Shown: piece after piece, positions 1-8,711 of the stretch
Position numbering within the stretch: the first letter of the stretch is position 1
Layout of the letters: each line of letters starts with the position of its first letter
Made by a program: the position numbers and the translations under genes
The notes under the pieces: model-generated
The model's database searches: none
What the model was told of the DNA's origin: nothing
The model's input: the letters and a program-made list of their open reading frames with translations, nothing else
From: a virus
Length of the DNA stretch: 64,000 nt
Virus record (IMG/VR): IMGVR_UViG_3300035698_020241
Coordinates: 1 to 64,000 of that record
Strand: one strand, 5' to 3'

Positions 1-2
1 AC

Positions 3-755
3 GGAACATTAGCAGGTAATAGTGATGACGCTGTACCAACAGAACAGGCCGTTAAGGAATATGTTGACGCTCAGGTAATTGCAGACCATGATACAACGGC
101 AACAGGCACGGAACTAACAACACTAACCGACAATTCTATTGCGAATGCGTTGCATAGGCATAGTGAACTTGTTGCAAGTGATGGTACTCCTGATCCTGCA
201 TTAACCGTTGATGCTAATGGTGTTCTTATATTAACATCATTAGGAACAACCCAAACATCAGGAGGTCTTTATACAGGAACAACCGATCCTACTGACACAA
301 CAAGATTAAATTATGACGGTTACTTTTATGCAACTAGATGTTATAATCCAATATATAACGATATAGCAGATTTCCAGGATGTAATTGATGAAATAATACC
401 TGGTAAGTGTTACTATGATACATATGAAGGAGCTAAAATATGCACTGAAAGATGTCAAATGGCAGTTATGGGAATTGCCTCAGATACTTTTGGTCTAAGT
501 GTTGGTAGTGATAGTAATGAAGAAAAAATTCCAGTAGCGATTTCAGGATGGGTATTAGCTTATGTAGATAATATGTATCCTTGTGGAACACCATTAACAA
601 ATGATGAAAATGGACATCTAACTGAAATGAATAAAGAAGAAAAATGTTTATATCCAGAAAGATTGATAGCAACATATAAAAAATCTGAAAATTCTAAAAA
701 TTGGGGACCTGAAAATATAGATGTTAATGGTCGTCATTGGGTTAAGGTAAAATAG
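3..755 (+). CDS. Tail-fibre-like structural protein, 5' end missing
   Basis: The reading frame is open from the left window edge, so the N-terminus lies outside. The first visible residues contain VPTEQAVKEYVDAQV, which resembles the short 'T-E-x-A-V-K-x-Y-V-D' segments common in phage tail fibres. The C-terminal half (YNPIYNDIADFQDVID, then a Gly-rich beta-type region with several Cys) looks like the end domain of tail-fibre or adhesin proteins. It is followed after 12 bp by the RCC1-repeat gene, so both probably belong to the virion or host-contact module. The exact role (fibre tip or baseplate appendage) cannot be decided from this fragment. Confidence 0.6.
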   Translation, partial: GTLAGNSDDAVPTEQAVKEYVDAQVIADHDTTATGTELTTLTDNSIANALHRHSELVASDGTPDPALTVDANGVLILTSLGTTQTSGGLYTGTTDPTDTTRLNYDGYFYATRCYNPIYNDIADFQDVIDEIIPGKCYYDTYEGAKICTERCQMAVMGIASDTFGLSVGSDSNEEKIPVAISGWVLAYVDNMYPCGTPLTNDENGHLTEMNKEEKCLYPERLIATYKKSENSKNWGPENIDVNGRHWVKVK

Positions 756-767
756 GAGATTTTTGAT

Positions 768-3700
768 ATGACTGTAGGTACAGATGAATTTATAGCCGCA
801 ACAGATAAAAACACTTTAAAAGATTTATGTGATACCAAAGCTGTTGAAGCAGGAGTTGATGTAACTGGATTGAGTGATGTATCAGTAGGTGATTTAATAC
901 AAGCCTCATGGCATACAACACTTATTGATAAACATAATGATCTATCAGTTCTATCTAATGAAGAGGATTCTATACAAAGTACTGTATCCTCAGGTGATAT
1001 AATTACAGCAATTTTACACTCTACCATGTTGAGTCAATTGAATTCTATGACCTTTTTATTATTTCATGAATTTGAAAAGGTTGTCTGTGGTAATCATCAT
1101 TCAATGGCTATAGATGCTGACGGTGCAGGATGGTCATGGGGATATAATACTACTGGTCAGTTAGGAGATAATACATTAATTAGTAGGAGTATTCCAGTTT
1201 TAGTAGCTGGAGGTCATACATTTACAAAGATTGCCTGTGGTAATTATCACTCATTAGGAGTTGATTCTGCTGGTTCAGGATGGGCATGGGGAAATAATTT
1301 TTACGGGAATTTAGGAGATAATACAACTACTATTAAAAGTACTCCTGTTTCGGTTCATGGAGACCATATTTTTACAGAGATTGCAGGAGGAAATTCTTGT
1401 TCATTAGCTATAGATGTTAGTGGTGCAGGATGGGCATGGGGACATAATACTTACGGCCAATTAGGAGATAGCACAACTGTTAGTAAAAGCACTCCAGTTT
1501 CAGTTGTTGGAGGAAATGTATTTGAAAAGGTTGCCTGTGGTGATTATCATTCATTAGGAATTGATTCTGATGGTGCAGGATGGGCATGGGGACGTAATTC
1601 TTCCGGTCAGTTAGGAGATAACACAATAATTAATAAGAGCTCTCCAATTTCAGTTCATGGAGGACATGTATTTATAGAGATTGATTGTGGTGAATACCAT
1701 TCATTAGGAATTGATTCTGCTGGTGCAGGATGGGCATGGGGATATAATACTGTTGGTCAATTAGGAGATAATACAACTATTAATAAAAGCACTCCAATTT
1801 CGATTATTGGAGGTCATGTATTTGAAAATATTACAGGTGGTCGTCGTCATTCATTAGGAGTTGATTCTGCTGGTGCTGCCTGGGCATGGGGACGTAATAC
1901 TTATGGCCAATTAGGAGATGATACAGAAACAGATAGAAGTATTCCGGTTTCGGTTCATGGAGACCATATTTTTACAGAGATTTCAGGAGGGTATTCTCAC
2001 TCATTAGGAGTTGATTCTGCTGGTGCTGCCTGGGCATGGGGATATAATTTTTCTGGTCAGTTAGGAAATAATACAATAATTAATAAAAGTACGCCTGTTT
2101 CGGTACATAAAGGTTATGTGTTTGAAACAATAAATTGTGGTGATTATCATTCATTAGCTATTGATTCTGCTGGTGCAGGATGGGCATGGGGAAATAATAC
2201 TTACGGCCAATTAGGAGATAATACATTAACTAGTAGGAGTACTCCTGTTTCAGTTCATGGAGATCATGTATTTGAAAAAATTACCTGTGGTAGTAGTCAC
2301 TCATTAGGAGTTGATTCTGCTGGTGCTGCCTGGGCATGGGGACGTAATACTTATGGTCAGTTAGGAGATAATACAACTATTAGTAAAAGCACTCCAATTT
2401 CGATTATTGGAGGTCATGTATTTGAAAAGATTGCCTGTGGTGATTTTCATTCATTAGGAGTTGATTCTGCTGGTGCAGGATGGGCATGGGGTCATAATGG
2501 TTACGGACAGTTAGGAAATAATACATTTCTTTATAAGAGTATACCATTTTCAATAGTTGGAGGCCATGTTTTTACAGAGATTGCAGGAGGGTATTCTTAT
2601 TCATTAGGAGTTGATTCTGCTGGTGCAGGATGGGCATGGGGATATAATACTTATGGTCAATTAGGAGATAACACAACTGTTAGTAAAAACTCTCCTGTTT
2701 CTGTTATTGGAGAACATGTATTTGAAAAAATTGCCTGTGGTTATCAACATTCATTAGGAATTGATTCTGCTGGTGCTGCCTGGGCATGGGGACGTAATTC
2801 TTCCGGTCAGTTAGGAGACAATACATTAATTAATAAAAGTACTCCTGTTTCAGTAGTTGGAGAACATGTATTTGAAAAAATTGCTTGTGGTAGTTATAAT
2901 CATTCATTAGGAATTGATTCTGTTGGAGTAGGATGGTCATGGGGTCATAATGATTATGGTCAGTTAGGAGACAATACATTAATTAATAAAAGTATTCCTG
3001 TTTCAGTAATTGGAGAACATGAATTTACAGAGGTTTCAGGAGGGTATTCTCATTCATTAGGAGTTGATTTTGTTGGAGTAGCATGGGCATGGGGACATAA
3101 TACTTACGGCCAATTAGGAGATAATACAACTATTAGTAAGAGTAATCCTGTTTCCGTAATAATAAGAAATGTATTTACTAAAATTTCATCTTTTGGTGAA
3201 AGCACAATAGCCATAGATGTTAATGGTGCAGCATGGGCATGGGGAAATAATACTTACGGCCAATTAGGAGATAGCACAACTGTTAGTAGGAGTACTCCTG
3301 TTTCAGTTCACGGAGATCATGAATTTATAAAGATTAATAGTGGAAAATATCACTCATTAGGAATTGATTCTGACGGTGCAGGATGGGCATGGGGATATAA
3401 TACTACTGGTCAGTTAGGAGATAATACAGAAACAAATAGAAGTATTCCTGTTTTAATATCTGGAAGTCATGAATTTACGGAAATTTCTGGTGGTGATCAT
3501 CACTCATTAGGAATTGATTCTGATGGTGCAGGATGGGCATGGGGACTTAATACTTATGGCCAATTAGGAGATAATACAGAAACAAATAGAAGTATTCCAG
3601 TTTCGGTAGCTGGAGGTCATGAATTTACAGAGATTGCCGGTGGTTCTATTTATTCATTAACTATAGATGTTAGTGGTGGTGCCTGGGCATGGGGACGTAA

Positions 3701-4220
3701 TGATTATGGTCAATTAGGAGATAATACAATAATTAGTAAAAGCACTCCGGTTTCAGTTTACGGAGATCATATATTTAAAACAATAGATTCTGGTTATTAT
3801 CATTCATTAGGAGTTGATTCTGCTGGTGCAGGATGGACATGGGGATGGAACGATTTTGGTCAATTAGGAGATAACACAACTACTAGTAGGAGTACTCCAA
3901 TTTCGGTAGTTGGAGGACATGTATTTGAAAATATTACCTGTGGTTATCGTCATTCATTAGGAGTTGATTCTGCTGGTGCTGCCTGGGCATGGGGACGTAA
4001 TACTTATGGCCAATTAGGAGATAATACAGAAACAAATAGAAGTATTCCGGTTTCGGTACATAGAGGTTATGTAGTTGAAACAATAGATTGTGGTGATTTT
4101 CATTCATTAGCTATAGATTCTGTTGGAGTAGGATGGTCATGGGGTCATAATGATTATGGTCAGTTAGGAGACAATACATTAATTAATAAAAGTATTCCTG
4201 TTTCAGTACATAAAAATTAA
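768..4220 (+). CDS. Giant RCC1-repeat protein (probable beta-propeller adhesin)
   Basis: This 1150-residue protein has a unique N-terminal region of about 100 residues followed by 21 tandem RCC1-type repeats of about 50 residues. Each carries a version of 'CGxxHSLGIDSxGxGWAWGxNxxGQLGDNT', with WAWG and GQLGDN nearly invariant. RCC1 repeats normally fold as seven-bladed beta propellers, so 21 copies would make three. The start has a GGAG-type ribosome site (taggagatttttgatATG). Its place after a tail-fibre-like gene suggests a virion-surface or receptor-binding role, which is inference. The repeats are similar enough at DNA level to recombine. A short ORF directly after the stop continues in another frame and may be a lost C-terminal tail. 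Confidence 0.85.
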   Translation: MTVGTDEFIAATDKNTLKDLCDTKAVEAGVDVTGLSDVSVGDLIQASWHTTLIDKHNDLSVLSNEEDSIQSTVSSGDIITAILHSTMLSQLNSMTFLLFHEFEKVVCGNHHSMAIDADGAGWSWGYNTTGQLGDNTLISRSIPVLVAGGHTFTKIACGNYHSLGVDSAGSGWAWGNNFYGNLGDNTTTIKSTPVSVHGDHIFTEIAGGNSCSLAIDVSGAGWAWGHNTYGQLGDSTTVSKSTPVSVVGGNVFEKVACGDYHSLGIDSDGAGWAWGRNSSGQLGDNTIINKSSPISVHGGHVFIEIDCGEYHSLGIDSAGAGWAWGYNTVGQLGDNTTINKSTPISIIGGHVFENITGGRRHSLGVDSAGAAWAWGRNTYGQLGDDTETDRSIPVSVHGDHIFTEISGGYSHSLGVDSAGAAWAWGYNFSGQLGNNTIINKSTPVSVHKGYVFETINCGDYHSLAIDSAGAGWAWGNNTYGQLGDNTLTSRSTPVSVHGDHVFEKITCGSSHSLGVDSAGAAWAWGRNTYGQLGDNTTISKSTPISIIGGHVFEKIACGDFHSLGVDSAGAGWAWGHNGYGQLGNNTFLYKSIPFSIVGGHVFTEIAGGYSYSLGVDSAGAGWAWGYNTYGQLGDNTTVSKNSPVSVIGEHVFEKIACGYQHSLGIDSAGAAWAWGRNSSGQLGDNTLINKSTPVSVVGEHVFEKIACGSYNHSLGIDSVGVGWSWGHNDYGQLGDNTLINKSIPVSVIGEHEFTEVSGGYSHSLGVDFVGVAWAWGHNTYGQLGDNTTISKSNPVSVIIRNVFTKISSFGESTIAIDVNGAAWAWGNNTYGQLGDSTTVSRSTPVSVHGDHEFIKINSGKYHSLGIDSDGAGWAWGYNTTGQLGDNTETNRSIPVLISGSHEFTEISGGDHHSLGIDSDGAGWAWGLNTYGQLGDNTETNRSIPVSVAGGHEFTEIAGGSIYSLTIDVSGGAWAWGRNDYGQLGDNTIISKSTPVSVYGDHIFKTIDSGYYHSLGVDSAGAGWTWGWNDFGQLGDNTTTSRSTPISVVGGHVFENITCGYRHSLGVDSAGAAWAWGRNTYGQLGDNTETNRSIPVSVHRGYVVETIDCGDFHSLAIDSVGVGWSWGHNDYGQLGDNTLINKSIPVSVHKN
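1071..4217 (+). repeat. 21 tandem 150-bp coding repeats (RCC1 units)
   Basis: The segment repeats with a period of 150 bp (50 codons), marked by the recurring string gcatgggg. One unit has an extra codon near 2895. Some neighbouring or distant units are almost identical, for example the unit ending near 2955 and the last unit, which suggests recent recombination or gene conversion between units. Confidence 0.9.
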
Positions 4221-4389
4221 GGAAAAAAGTATTGATGTTATAGTAAAAACAACTAATAATTATGAATTTATGATTATTTCTGGATATTCAATATATACTT
4301 ATAATGCTGATGATTTTCTGGTAAGTTTAAAGGAATTTCTTACTAATCCAAAAAATGATACTATAACTTTATTAAAAATAAATTGCTGA
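4183..4389 (+). pseudogene. Out-of-frame tail after RCC1 gene, possible decayed C-terminus or small gene
   Basis: In the +1 frame relative to the RCC1 gene an open frame crosses its stop codon and runs to a TGA at 4387. It reads protein-like: IKEKSIDVIVKTTNNYEF, then a 39-residue part from ATG 4270 ending DTITLLKINC. There is no good ribosome site for the ATG and no ATG, GTG or TTG nearer the frame's beginning. A one-base frameshift that removed a C-terminal extension of the RCC1 protein would explain it. A small free-standing gene from 4270 is the alternative. Confidence 0.4.
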
Positions 4390-4394
4390 ATTTG

Positions 4395-4423
4395 TTTACA
4401 AATATAAAATTTTAATGTATAAT
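4395..4423 (+). promoter_or_regulatory. Sigma70-like promoter
   Basis: TTTACA (4395-4400), a 17-bp spacer and TATAAT (4418-4423) lie 31 bp before the GTG start of the glycosyltransferase. The box sequences and spacing are the same as at ten other sites in the window. Confidence 0.8.
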
Positions 4424-4454
4424 TATAGTATAATTTTATAATAAGGGAGAAAAA

Positions 4455-6074
4455 GTGAAAAGAGCAATAGTAACAATTTGTATAGGTGAAGATTATAAGA
4501 AGATTTCAAAAATAACACATCCTAGTATAAAAAAGTATGTAAAAAAATTAGGTAAAGATGTTGAATTCATAGTTATTAATGAGGATTATAAAAAAGAAAT
4601 AATATCTCCTCATTGGGTAAAATTTGAATTATTTAACCTACTAAAATTATATGACAGAATAATTTATTTAGATACAGATTTAATAATAAGGGAAGATTGT
4701 CCTGATTTATTTAAATTAGTACCAGAAGGTATGATTGGAATGTATGAAGAAGGTAAGCATGTTAGTAGAATATCTTCTTTAACCGAGGCTTCACTTGCAT
4801 ATGAACAAAAAATGAAAGTGAAACAAATAGATGCTAGATATTACAATACAGGTGTAATGGTATTATCAAAACAGCATAAAAGCCTTTTTGTCCCTGTTGA
4901 ACAAAAAAAGTTAGGCATGTACGAACAAGGATATTTAAATCTAAAAATAAACAATGATAAAATAAAGAATATATACGAATTAACCTACCATTTTAACAGA
5001 ATGGAAATGATAGATTCTCTAACAGGAGAAAATAGATTAGCATCCTATATTATTCATTATGCAGGACTTATTGATTCATATGGTATAGATAATGTATTAA
5101 AAAATATGGAAGGTGATTTAGAACAATGGTCGAAAGATAGTCCAGAGTTTAAATATAAAAGAAATATTATGATTAAAGTTGGTGGCGGTCTTGGTGATCA
5201 AGTATGTGCAGAACCAGTAATTAGATATTGTTTAGATAGATATTGGAAAGATGATAATGTAGAAATTTTAAGTGATTGGCCAGAACTATTTAACCATCTT
5301 GGTTGTAAAGTGTATGATAATGAAACCTATAAAATATCCAGAGATAATAATGCAAGATATATAGGTCACACACTTCCATTAGATGACGCTGTTTTATGGG
5401 GAACCTGTTCACAAACAACAATGCATCAAACAGATTTTGCCGCATTAAGTATTTTGAAAAGATATCTACCTGATGCTGAAAAAGAAATACAACTACACTA
5501 TAATGATCAAGATTTAGATTTTGTAAAAAAATTATATGATGTTGATTTAAAAACACTTATTCTTATACATCCAGGTAAAGGTTGGAAAAGTAAAACATTT
5601 CCCGTAACCTGGTGGAAAAATGTTATAGATGGACTAACTAAAAATGGTTATAATGTTGGTATAATTGGAAAAACTAACCCAGATGATGATGGTCAAGGTT
5701 ATGTTGATACTGATATTGACGGAACTTATGATTTTAGAAATATGTTATCTATAAAACAACTTATAACTATAATAAGTCAAGCACCAGTTCTTATTAGTAA
5801 TGATTCTTCTCCTGTTCATATTGCAGGAGCATTTGATAACTGGATTGTATTAATACCGACCTGTAAACATCCTGATTATATCTTACCTACAAGAAAAAGA
5901 TCCAAATATTATAAATCAGTTGCCTTATATAAAAAACTAACCATTGACTCTTATGATAGTTCACCAACATCATTGACATATCATGGTGAAATAAATAAAG
6001 TAGAAGGCGATATTGAAACATACTTACCTGATCCAAATTTCGTAATAAAAAATGTCGCAATCATGATGAAATAG
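4455..6074 (+). CDS. Two-domain glycosyltransferase (GT8-like plus GT9-like)
   Basis: The 539-residue product has two catalytic-looking halves. Residues about 1-230 resemble glycogenin or GT8 enzymes, with the metal-binding motif in DRIIYLDTDLIIRED (DxD). Residues about 240-539 resemble heptosyltransferase/GT9 proteins, with GGGLGDQV near the start, HPGKGWKSKTFP, and NDSSPVHIAGAF near the end. The start is GTG with AGGGAG upstream and its own promoter. Likely substrates are nucleotide sugars; the acceptor (host surface glycan, virion protein or modified DNA base) is unknown. A fusion of GT-A and GT-B folds in one chain is uncommon. Confidence 0.75.
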   Translation: MKRAIVTICIGEDYKKISKITHPSIKKYVKKLGKDVEFIVINEDYKKEIISPHWVKFELFNLLKLYDRIIYLDTDLIIREDCPDLFKLVPEGMIGMYEEGKHVSRISSLTEASLAYEQKMKVKQIDARYYNTGVMVLSKQHKSLFVPVEQKKLGMYEQGYLNLKINNDKIKNIYELTYHFNRMEMIDSLTGENRLASYIIHYAGLIDSYGIDNVLKNMEGDLEQWSKDSPEFKYKRNIMIKVGGGLGDQVCAEPVIRYCLDRYWKDDNVEILSDWPELFNHLGCKVYDNETYKISRDNNARYIGHTLPLDDAVLWGTCSQTTMHQTDFAALSILKRYLPDAEKEIQLHYNDQDLDFVKKLYDVDLKTLILIHPGKGWKSKTFPVTWWKNVIDGLTKNGYNVGIIGKTNPDDDGQGYVDTDIDGTYDFRNMLSIKQLITIISQAPVLISNDSSPVHIAGAFDNWIVLIPTCKHPDYILPTRKRSKYYKSVALYKKLTIDSYDSSPTSLTYHGEINKVEGDIETYLPDPNFVIKNVAIMMK

Positions 6075-6119
6075 TGAGGTACTACTAATCCGTCAACTTA
6101 ATTATTTCAACAATTTATG

Positions 6120-6148
6120 TTTACATTTTATTGAAAATGATATATAAT
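6120..6148 (+). promoter_or_regulatory. Sigma70-like promoter before the gp55-like gene
   Basis: TTTACA (6120-6125), a 17-bp spacer and TATAAT (6143-6148) lie 29 bp upstream of the chosen ATG at 6178. A typical start site near 6155 would leave a leader of about 20 nt carrying the AGGAG ribosome site. Confidence 0.8.
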
Positions 6149-6177
6149 AATAATATAAGTTGCGAATAAGAGGAGAT

Positions 6178-6642
6178 ATGTTAAAAAAAGGAAATTATTA
6201 TGTAAGAAATAAAGATTTAGTTCCAGAGATTCATAAATATAAAGAAACTGGAAAGATATCAGAAGAATTAGGATCTATGATATTTAAGATCGCTAAGAAC
6301 TATGCCAATAAAGGTAGTTTTTCCAGATATACTTGGAAGGAAGACATGATTGGTGAAGCTGTGCTGACCTGTGTGAAATATATTCATAACTTTGACCCCA
6401 GTAAACAAAAACATCCAAACCCCTTTGCATACATAACAACTATATGTCACAATGCCTTTATCAATTTCATTAGAAAACAGAAAAGACATTCTGAGATAAA
6501 AGATAGATGTTTCAAAAAGGTACAAGTTATTGAAAATTTCACAGGGTATGTAGTAAAGGGTATCAATTATGAATTGATAAAACCAGAAGTAAAAATTAAG
6601 AAAAAGAAAAAACTAGAGGAGAGTACAAAGAATGACAAATGA
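6178..6642 (+). CDS. gp55: T4 gp55-like late-transcription sigma factor
   Basis: The 154-residue protein matches the T4 gp55 pattern: IFKIAKNYANKGSFSRYTW, then DMIGEAVLTCVKYIHNFDP, then NPFAYITTICHNAFINFIRK, a sigma region 2-like segment, followed by a basic tail. In T4, gp55 binds host RNA polymerase core and directs it to late promoters with TATAAATA. The frame is open from a TTG at 6160, but ATG 6178 has AGGAG five bases upstream and is preferred. It overlaps the next gene by 11 bp. As in T4, it lies upstream of gp47 and gp46. The late motif it should recognise is present elsewhere in this window. Confidence 0.85.
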   Translation: MLKKGNYYVRNKDLVPEIHKYKETGKISEELGSMIFKIAKNYANKGSFSRYTWKEDMIGEAVLTCVKYIHNFDPSKQKHPNPFAYITTICHNAFINFIRKQKRHSEIKDRCFKKVQVIENFTGYVVKGINYELIKPEVKIKKKKKLEESTKNDK

Positions 6643-6859
6643 TGTAGAAGAAAAAATAGAAGATGTAGCACCTCAACAAGAAGTAGATTTCAAAGCTCTT
6701 TTTATCAAAGAAAGATATGAAAGACTTCAAATTGAAGGAGCAGCTATACAAAAGAGATTTGCTGAAATTCAAAGAGAAATGGGTGATATTGAAAAAATGA
6801 ATAAAGCAGCAGAAGCAATAAGTACAACAGAAACGCCAGAAGTGCCAATAGAAGGTTAA
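6632..6859 (+). CDS. Small acidic coiled-coil protein, unknown
   Basis: A 75-residue product not recognised. The middle (residues about 25-60) is charged and helical, with heptad-like spacing in RLQIEGAAIQKRFAEIQREM, and both ends are acidic and low-complexity. The ATG overlaps the end of the gp55-like gene and has GAGGAG 12 bp upstream. It lies between gp55 and gp47 and is presumably co-transcribed with them. Confidence 0.65.
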   Translation: MTNDVEEKIEDVAPQQEVDFKALFIKERYERLQIEGAAIQKRFAEIQREMGDIEKMNKAAEAISTTETPEVPIEG

Positions 6860-6863
6860 AATA

Positions 6864-7856
6864 GTGGAAAAATTGTTATTAATAACTGATTCACATCTGG
6901 GGATAAAAAACTCCTCTAGTGTATGGCATAAAATTGTGATAGAAATCTTCAAAGAAGTATATGATTATTGTACCAAAAATGATATAAATCGTGTATTACA
7001 TTTAGGGGACTTTTTTGATAATCGTCGGTCATTGGATGGTAGAACATATGAGGCCGCCGGTGAGATAGTTGATATAATGAGAGGCCTTCCAATGGATATC
7101 ATAACTGGTAACCACGATACATACTATAAGAATAAATTGAAACCATCATTCTTAGATATTTTCAAGGATGAAAAGGACATAACAATTATTGATGAAACAA
7201 TTCAATATAGTGATGATATAGTAATAGTACCATGGAACAGTCCTATAGATGAGAAATTTGAAGGCAAGCATTTATTTGGACACCTTGAACTTAATGGTTA
7301 CAACATGAACAGTGGTTATGTTTGCAAGAGGGGAGAAGAACCAAGTAAATACTTGAATAGGTTTGAGAATGTGTTTTCGGGTCATTTTCATGCCCCATCT
7401 GATGATGGCAGGGTAACATATCTTGGCGCTCCTTATCAACAAACTTTTCATGATAAAGATGGTAAACGAGGATTCTATACTTTTGAAGATGGTGAGTTGG
7501 AATTTATAGAGTGTAATGTAGGACCTAAATTTATAGAACTACACACTGAGGACCTTGACTTATCTAATATAAAAGGTAACATAGTTAAAATAGTATTTGA
7601 TAGGAACTATGGTACTAATGAAAACAATAAATTGGTGGAAGAGGTCTCTATGAAAGAGCCTTTTCAAATGAATGTAGATTTTTCCAATGTTTCTGATGTG
7701 GGCACAGAGGAAGTTATGGAGGATTCAATTTGTGAGTTAGTGGATCATAAAGATATAATGATAGACTATATGAAGAAATCCGATCCTCCAGAGAACATCA
7801 ATTTAAAAATGGCGATTATGATGGTAACAAAACTTATGGAAGAGGTGAAAATATAA
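6864..7856 (+). CDS. gp47: gp47/SbcD-like recombination nuclease subunit
   Basis: A 330-residue calcineurin-type metallophosphoesterase of the Mre11/SbcD/T4 gp47 family. The metal-site motifs occur in order: DSHLG (9-13), GDFFDNR (48-54), GNHDTYY (82-88), GHLELNGY (139-146) and GHFHAP (173-178). With gp46 it would form the nuclease-ATPase that resects double-strand ends for UvsX-dependent recombination and recombination-dependent replication. The start is GTG. Its partner gp46 is encoded 3.8 kb downstream in two pieces. The stop overlaps the next ATG (TAATG). Confidence 0.93.
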   Translation: MEKLLLITDSHLGIKNSSSVWHKIVIEIFKEVYDYCTKNDINRVLHLGDFFDNRRSLDGRTYEAAGEIVDIMRGLPMDIITGNHDTYYKNKLKPSFLDIFKDEKDITIIDETIQYSDDIVIVPWNSPIDEKFEGKHLFGHLELNGYNMNSGYVCKRGEEPSKYLNRFENVFSGHFHAPSDDGRVTYLGAPYQQTFHDKDGKRGFYTFEDGELEFIECNVGPKFIELHTEDLDLSNIKGNIVKIVFDRNYGTNENNKLVEEVSMKEPFQMNVDFSNVSDVGTEEVMEDSICELVDHKDIMIDYMKKSDPPENINLKMAIMMVTKLMEEVKI

Positions 7857-8107
7857 TGGTAATGGAACCAGGAATATATCATCAAGGTGTGCCATATAGA
7901 AATAAAGAACCAGAAACTTTTACAGAAGGTGATACATATTTTAATATTGACGCTAATAATGGTTCTGTAAAAATGTATATGTCTATAGGTGGTGAATGGA
8001 AACAATTACAAAATGCACCAACACCTTTTATAGGATACGATGAACCTATGATTGATGTATTGGATGATGAGCTGTTTGAGTTGAATATACAAGAGGTGAA
8101 ACAATGA
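7856..8107 (+). CDS. Hypothetical protein
   Basis: An 83-residue product not recognised. It has a beta-rich middle (FTEGDTYFNIDANNGS, then MYMSIGGEWKQL) reminiscent of small phage structural domains, and an acidic C-terminus. It is translationally coupled to gp47 upstream (TAATG) and to the next gene (ATGA). Confidence 0.65.
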   Translation: MVMEPGIYHQGVPYRNKEPETFTEGDTYFNIDANNGSVKMYMSIGGEWKQLQNAPTPFIGYDEPMIDVLDDELFELNIQEVKQ

Positions 8108-8652
8108 TAAATGAAGGAATAAGTTCAGCTAGTATACAAAATGATACTTATAATTATAATGGTACAAATGATGCTTATAATTATAATTATACTAGTGATG
8201 TTATAGTAGATACAGATAATTATATAACATCACATGGTCATGGAGAGTATACTAGTGATGTTATAGTAGATACAGGTAATTATACAATAATAAATGATGA
8301 TGGAGAATATAATCCTAATACTGAGTTATCAGATTATTCATATTATACTCCAGAAACCGTTAATGCTGCAACTATTGAATTTACGACTGTAGATACACAA
8401 GCAAATATAACTTTGAATGATGATATGTGGTTTAATACCAGTGATGATAGAAAAATAAGTTTAGAACAAATAGTAGCAACAATGGATGCCGTGAAATTAT
8501 TAGGAGACATATTCAAGCATGTACAATTTAAGCCTGCTATATCTAAGAGCTTAATGAGATTCATGGAAATTGCCAAAAACTTACCAGATGTAACAGAGCC
8601 GATTGAAAAGGAAAAACCTGAACATATAGAAAAGGAACTCTTTGAAATTTAA
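8104..8652 (+). CDS. Asn/Tyr-rich repeat protein with helical C-terminus, unknown
   Basis: The first 90 of 182 residues are low-complexity and rich in Tyr, Asn and Asp, with a duplicated TSDVIVDTxNY segment (the DNA at about 8190-8215 and 8250-8275 is nearly identical). Residues about 118-165 form a predicted helical domain (ISLEQIVATMDAVKLL and following). The layout, a flexible repeat followed by a small folded domain, is seen in virion decoration or fibre-associated proteins, but no family is recognised. It overlaps the previous gene by ATGA and is the last gene before a new promoter. Confidence 0.6.
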   Translation: MINEGISSASIQNDTYNYNGTNDAYNYNYTSDVIVDTDNYITSHGHGEYTSDVIVDTGNYTIINDDGEYNPNTELSDYSYYTPETVNAATIEFTTVDTQANITLNDDMWFNTSDDRKISLEQIVATMDAVKLLGDIFKHVQFKPAISKSLMRFMEIAKNLPDVTEPIEKEKPEHIEKELFEI

Positions 8653-8653
8653 G

Positions 8654-8682
8654 TTTACTTTTATCTTAAATTATGTTATTAT
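8654..8682 (+). promoter_or_regulatory. Sigma70-like promoter
   Basis: TTTACT (8654-8659), a 17-bp spacer ending in TGT and TATTAT (8677-8682) stand 30 bp before the ATG of the dihydroorotate dehydrogenase-like gene. Both boxes differ by one base from the window's consensus. Confidence 0.7.
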
Positions 8683-8711
8683 TAAAATAATAACTATAAG
8701 TGGAGGTAGTA

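Noticed and set aside
6160-6177. Upstream TTG start for the gp55-like gene
   Set aside because: ATG 6178 has AGGAG at the right distance; the TTG has no ribosome site and lies within the first bases expected after the promoter.
7766-8005. Leftward ORF opposite the gp47 end
   Set aside because: No ribosome site, composition of a shadow frame, and it lies across two well-supported rightward genes.
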